From assembly GCF_019578655.1 (NCBI RefSeq), contig NC_063257.1:12648001-12712000 (forward strand): DNA of 64,000 nucleotides, in the 5' to 3' direction. The translations under genes and the position numbers were made by a program. The DNA comes from Ricinus communis (lineage: Eukaryota; Streptophyta; Magnoliopsida; Malpighiales; Euphorbiaceae). Below are positions 59,424 through 64,000 of the stretch, piece after piece. The notes beneath the pieces were generated by a model that made no database searches, had not been told where the DNA came from, and saw only the letters and a program-made list of their open reading frames with translations. How positions within the stretch are numbered: the first letter of the stretch is position 1; every line of letters starts with the position of its first letter.

Positions 59424-60779
59424 TAAATTTTAACAGTTATCAAATACCTTTATTCAAGAAGAAACAGATATCAAATACTAAATTTAATAATTCTTAATTA
59501 TAATAAAATTATAATGCATAAATATATTTAAATAAATAAATATTAATATCAGTATTTAAATAAATAACTATTTTAATCTAAAATATGAAATAATAAAAGG
59601 AGATTAAACTTGTATACCAATTCAATGTAATTGCCTTTGTAACATTCAAACAGATTTAGACTCGTTACCTAACAGGGCAGGAACCAAGACTATCAAATTA
59701 GGTGTTTAAAGAACTTAGGCCTGCTGCTTAACAAAACAAGAACCTGAGTTATCAAAGGGGTGTCGCCACAATCTAAACCCCTATTCTAATTAGATTTTAT
59801 AATACTAATTCATAAAGGCCACAAGTTTTACCTTCACTAGTTCTAACCAGAACGAAAGAAAGAGAATAATGCATTCTCACTTTAATTGATAAACCATTTA
59901 GGTCTCCTAAAACCCTAATTTCTAATCTAATTAAGGAATAAAAGTCTAATTGGAAACAGACCATAACTTCATAAACAGACAATGGAGTGAAAGTCTAAAA
60001 AAAGATTACATCCTAAACATATAAGGGATAAAAGTCTAAAAAGGTTACTTCCTAAACATATAAGGAATAGAACAAATTTCCCAAGTAACTAAATAGGAAG
60101 TCGTGCCCCACATGTTTTTATTGGTGTAGAGAAGGATTTGACTAGTCAATCGCCAAAGAAATAAGTGAAAAACCCTAGTCAATAAGAACGCTTCATATAT
60201 GGGCTTGCTTCTCTTGAAAAATTTGGCCCATTATAGATCTGAAGTTGGTTCATGACTTGACTTTGATTCTTGACCGCATCATTTTTTTTATTTCTTTAAA
60301 AAATTAGTCTTTAAATTTTGTTAGAATATTGTAAAAAAAGCAAACATATAATTAGGATTACTAAAAACTCATTATTAACCTATGATTCTTTTACAAAAGT
60401 GGTTAGAAAAATTTTAGAATAAATAATATTTTCAATACCAATAAAATCAACATCTTTAATAGATTCAATGATATCTAGCAAGCTTCTTCGCTTTTCTCCA
60501 ACTCAATCTTTGCCACATCTTTAACTTTGACCTCTTCATATTCGGAATCGCTTAAAGATAGCAAATATGTGTCACTTTCACCGTCTTTAATTGTAATTAA
60601 TAATTCAAAATTCACTAAAACTCAACTCAAAGACATGTGTAAAATTACACACAACACCAATTAGGTTTCTTTTTGGCCTTCTTTATTTAAAGATGCTTAT
60701 ATATTTGTGCAAAATGTAATGATATCAAAGAAGTGAAAATATTGGTAAAAGAAAAGAAATGCCTCAAACTTTTAATTTT

Positions 60780-61700
60780 TTAGTTGAATTTTTAATGTGT
60801 GGGGTATTGAATTTTTGAGATCCTTTCCACTTTTTTATGGTTATGGATATATTCTTGTTGTTGTTGATTATGTGTCTAAATAGATAGAAGCAGTTACTAC
60901 CCGGACTTATGATGCCAATGTAGTTTATGGATTTGTGAAGGATAATATTGTTAGCAGTTTGAAATGCATTGAGCAATCATTAGTGATGGAAGAACCTATT
61001 TTAGCAACAAAGCATTTGTTGGTTTGCTTAGAAAGTAAGCAGTAACACATGGAGTGACAACTCTTTATCACCCACAAACATCAAGACAAGTGCAAGTGAG
61101 TGTGAGCGGCGATTTTGAGAAAATAGGTGCTAACAATGAGTAATAGACAAATCAAGTTTATGCTTGAGAAATCAGTTCGCCCACCTAGAAAAGATTGGGC
61201 AATGCATCTAAATAATACTCTTTGGATATATTGCACATCATACAAAACATTAATTGGTATGAGTCCGTATAGACTAGCATTTGGCAAAGCTTGACATCTG
61301 CTTATGGACTAGAACACTGAACACAAAGCATACTAGGCTATTAAAGAGCTAAATATGGATTTGAGTAAAGTAAATGAAGAACTTATATTAGACTTGAATG
61401 AGCTTAAGGAAATGCTCAGTGAGGCATATGAGAATGCCAAACTATATAAATAAAGGACCAATAGACAACATGATAAAAATTTACTTCATAAGTCCTTTAT
61501 CCATGGAATAAAACTTCTATTATTTAGCTTGTGCTTTAAGCTTTTTCTAGGAAAAACTTAGGTCAAGATGGAATGGACGCTTCGGAGTAGTGAGAGTATT
61601 TCCACAAGGTGTGGTGGAATTACATAATACCAAGACAGAAGAGTAATTTAAAGTGAATAGTCGTCAGTTGAAGCCATATTTGGAAGAAATGACTTATGGC
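60780..61700 (+). pseudogene. Decayed Ty3/gypsy integrase remnant (Athila-like)
   Basis: The + strand reads GYGYILVVVDYVSK, a stop, then IEAVTTRTYDANVV, then LVMEE near 60990. Further on come AVTHGVTTLYHPQTS, RPPRKDWAMHLNNTLW and TLIGMSPYRLAFGKA, then AIKELNMDL and YENAKLYK. These are integrase core and C-terminal blocks like those of the element at 15024-25829 ([36 protein letters not shown]), but more diverged and full of stops and frameshifts. Orientation is opposite to that element. Confidence 0.85.
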
Positions 61701-63440
61701 CAAGATATGGAGTGCATTGATGCACAACCAAATTGAGCTCATTCAACAATGTCTAGCTAGAGACAATAAATTTAGCATGTGTATCTTTGATTTTTATTAC
61801 TTTTTATTATTTATTTTAGTTTTCAATTTTAATGAATTAATGTCTTTATTTTTATTTGTAGGTTCGTGTAGGAAATTCTAGTGTCATATCATCTATGTGG
61901 ATTCTCAAGCATAAGAAGTGTTCCATGTGGTAACATAAAATTTTATTATTAATATTGAGCTTTGGTAATTAATTAATTTTTTGTTATCATGATTATGTAT
62001 TTATTATATTATATATTAAATAATTATTAATTATGCGGCATATAATCATAGAGAATTACTAAGATATAAGATATTTGTTTTCTTGTAGGATTAGAACAAG
62101 CAATTAAGAAAAAACTAGGAATTCTAATTAATTTTAACTTAGTTTTTCCTTTTTTATATAGATTAGGATTTAAAAAAATCCTTTATATATTGGCACCTAC
62201 ACTCCCTCTAAAGAGTCATCTTACGCAAATTTTTATTTTTCTTAGATCTTTAGTCTTTATGGATTCTAGGCAAAATACAGCGAAGAAAGAAGTCATCTCT
62301 TCCTCACCTCCATCACCTCTTCATCCAAAATCCTCATTTCTTAGTCCAACTTGCCTAGACAACCTTCTAGGGGACACTCTCATATAGAAGAATGGTGTTT
62401 CCATCTTTAGCACCAATCTTTAGCACCAACACACACACGTTGTCATCTAAGAAACAAAATTAGGATGAAAGGAGTTTATAGGCCTAAAGAAGCCATAGCT
62501 TTCTATGCTTACAGTAAGAATGGAGCGTGAGAAGAAAGCTTTTCTAGCAAAGCATCCTATTAAGATATTATCTTCTAAAAAGGATTTTAAAGCAGATCCT
62601 AAGGAAGACCCCGAAGAAAAATATGAGTGAAGAATGACTATAAGAATGATGAAGAAGAAGAAGGGGATCAACATTTTGATTTTTTAGCTCAATTCATCCC
62701 TAGATGAGAAAGTGTGAACCACTCTTCTTTTGAGGAAAAAATAAGTTAAAGTAAAATAACAAATAGTTAATATTTATTAACGATTCATAATTTTTTTTAA
62801 TGTTATTATTAATAGCTAATTTATTTGTTTAATTTAATTTTAAAAATTAATTTTTACTATTTTTATTGAATTTACTCTCTTAATATATAGAGTGTAATTC
62901 ACTCTCCTAAAAAAGGGTTAAATTTAACTAAAAATGGTAAATTTTGGATAAAATGGCCAAGAAAATCAAAATGGCCTATTTGGCCATGCCCTCAAAGTTT
63001 AGTCCTATATTATTCCTAAGCCAATAAATCCTAAAAGAGGATGTGGATACCCTAGAAAGGATGTTACACCTTCCATGGCAATGCCTAAGAGGGGGAAACT
63101 AAGCCTAAGGAAGTAGAACAAGAACAATCAGGCAAGAATTAGGATTTAATGATCTTTTGATTTGCTTGTCACTAGTTAGGAATTAGTTAGATTTTATTGA
63201 TTTAGTCTTAGTTTTCTTTAGTTTAATTTTTATTTTGTTTAAATTATTAATAAAGTTTGATTTTAAGTTAAAATTGTCATTTTTTATTTGGGTTATTTGA
63301 GTATTTTTAATTTTTAACTTTTAATTTTCTTTCAAAAGTTTATAATTTTCATTAATTATTTGCTCTTAGTTTATACGAATTTCTAACCTAGGTATAAAAC
63401 AATTTTACACGAAAAAGTTTTTCGCTAACAAAGTTATATA
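61701..63440. other. AT-rich DNA downstream of the gypsy remnant
   Basis: Probably the 3' part of the decayed gypsy element. A TTTATATAT box at about 62182 and a short frame MDSRQNTAKKEVISSS (62260-62386) are present, but no domain is recognised. Confidence 0.4.
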
Positions 63441-63830
63441 GCATCCACTAACGAGTAAGGTTGCCTCTTAGTCGCGGGCCCATAGCACCCAGCAGCTGCC
63501 TAGCATAAAGGCCAACAACGTCAATGCAAGAGCATATCGCGCGAGCCTCTTAGGTGCAGAGCATCCGCGAGGTCGCGAAGTGCGTCGCATATCGCTAGCA
63601 ACAGGCTCGTAGAACGTCCGCAAGCGAGAAAAGCAAGGAGAGCAGCAAGCCATCCATGAGGTTGCGGCCAAGTGTAGTAGCTGGTTCTAGAAGGTTGCGG
63701 GCTAGACACAGTAGCTGCATCTGCGAGCACACACATCCTTCGTAAGGAGGAAAACCTTCATACCACCAATGCGAGTCGTTAGCTTGCGGCAATGCTACTA
63801 GGTCCCAGACCTAGTGATCCACATGCCCTC
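63441..63830. other. GC-rich island of unknown nature
   Basis: About 390 bp, sharply more GC- and CpG-rich than its surroundings, with repeated CGCGAG / TCGCGA / TTGCGG words (GCATCCGCGAGGTCGCGAAG). Reading frames on the minus strand in all three phases are open for 60-70 codons, which a GC-rich non-coding segment also produces. It may be the LTR of the neighbouring gypsy remnant, but no LTR end is visible. Confidence 0.4.
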
Positions 63831-64000
63831 TTCTGATTTTTTTTTTTTTACAAAAAAATGATTTAATTAAGTTAAAAATAAAGGGTAATTAGGTTTAGGT
63901 CCAAAATTAACTCCTAACGAGTCTTAAACACTCATTTAAAAACTCTAAAGCCTCCTCCCTATACAAATATCTCTTTCTCTTCCTCTCCATATCTCTTTAC

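Larger units (their letters stand above)
57815..60770. other. AT-rich intergenic DNA with microsatellites, no gene
   Basis: 3' flank of the bromodomain gene, then AT-rich DNA. Items seen: (TA)n at about 58221-58238 and 58744-58776, (AAT)n at about 59385-59421, and a 43-bp tandem duplication (CATCCTAAACATATAAGG and CTTCCTAAACATATAAGG) at about 59993-60070. Confidence 0.6.

Noticed and set aside
63468..63792. Three overlapping minus-strand frames in the GC-rich island
   Set aside because: All three phases are open, as expected of GC-rich non-coding DNA, and none has a recognisable domain.
1..64000. CRISPR arrays, prokaryotic operons or a novel defence system
   Set aside because: The window is plant nuclear DNA with spliced genes and retroelements. 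The tandem repeats lack the regular repeat-spacer form of CRISPR.

Overview
This window is nuclear DNA of a flowering plant, most likely a eudicot. Introns and intergenic DNA are AT-rich, genes have many GT-AG introns, and plant transposable elements are abundant. One intron carries a fragment that reads as plant mitochondrial 26S rRNA. I cannot name the species. I found no new defence, biosynthetic or regulatory system. The interest lies in nested insertions, gene-element interactions and a few unexplained segments.

Two genes look intact. The first (28007-50647, + strand) is a 19-exon half-size ABC transporter of the mitochondrial ATM/ABCB25 type. All exon phases join into a 720-residue protein with complete nucleotide-binding motifs. 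Its gene is about 22.6 kb because intron 8 holds a 4.9-kb Ty1/copia element and a MITE-like element, intron 12 holds a mitochondrial rRNA fragment beside a copia reverse-transcriptase scrap, and intron 18 holds a hAT-like remnant. The second (53387-57814, + strand) is a 9-exon bromodomain protein of 673 residues ending in an LxLxL motif. The first 98 bases hold the start of a third gene on the minus strand.

Region by region: 1-98 is a partial minus-strand gene. 99-2990 is AT-rich DNA with a 285-bp tandem duplication and a 50-bp palindrome. 2991-9680 is a promoter-like stretch, then a 5.4-kb Mutator-like element (MULE) with 230-bp terminal inverted repeats (3137-8558), then an intronless MHK/CDKF-like kinase copy that has lost its catalytic loop. 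11064-11395 is a foldback element. 11494-14329 is a solo LTR with a 5-bp target duplication. 15024-25829 is a complete but decayed Athila-like Ty3/gypsy element, read on the minus strand, inserted into an array of roughly 210-240-bp repeats that resumes at 25835. 27621-50647 is the ABC transporter gene. 50715-51537 has an orphan exon-like reading frame and a minisatellite. 53387-57814 is the bromodomain gene. 57815-64000 is AT-rich DNA with microsatellites, a decayed gypsy integrase remnant (+ strand) and a GC-rich segment of unknown nature.

The genes show no sign of working together; they are ordinary neighbours on a plant chromosome. The ABC transporter acts in the mitochondrial inner membrane in sulfur/glutathione export for cytosolic Fe-S assembly. 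The bromodomain protein should act on chromatin.
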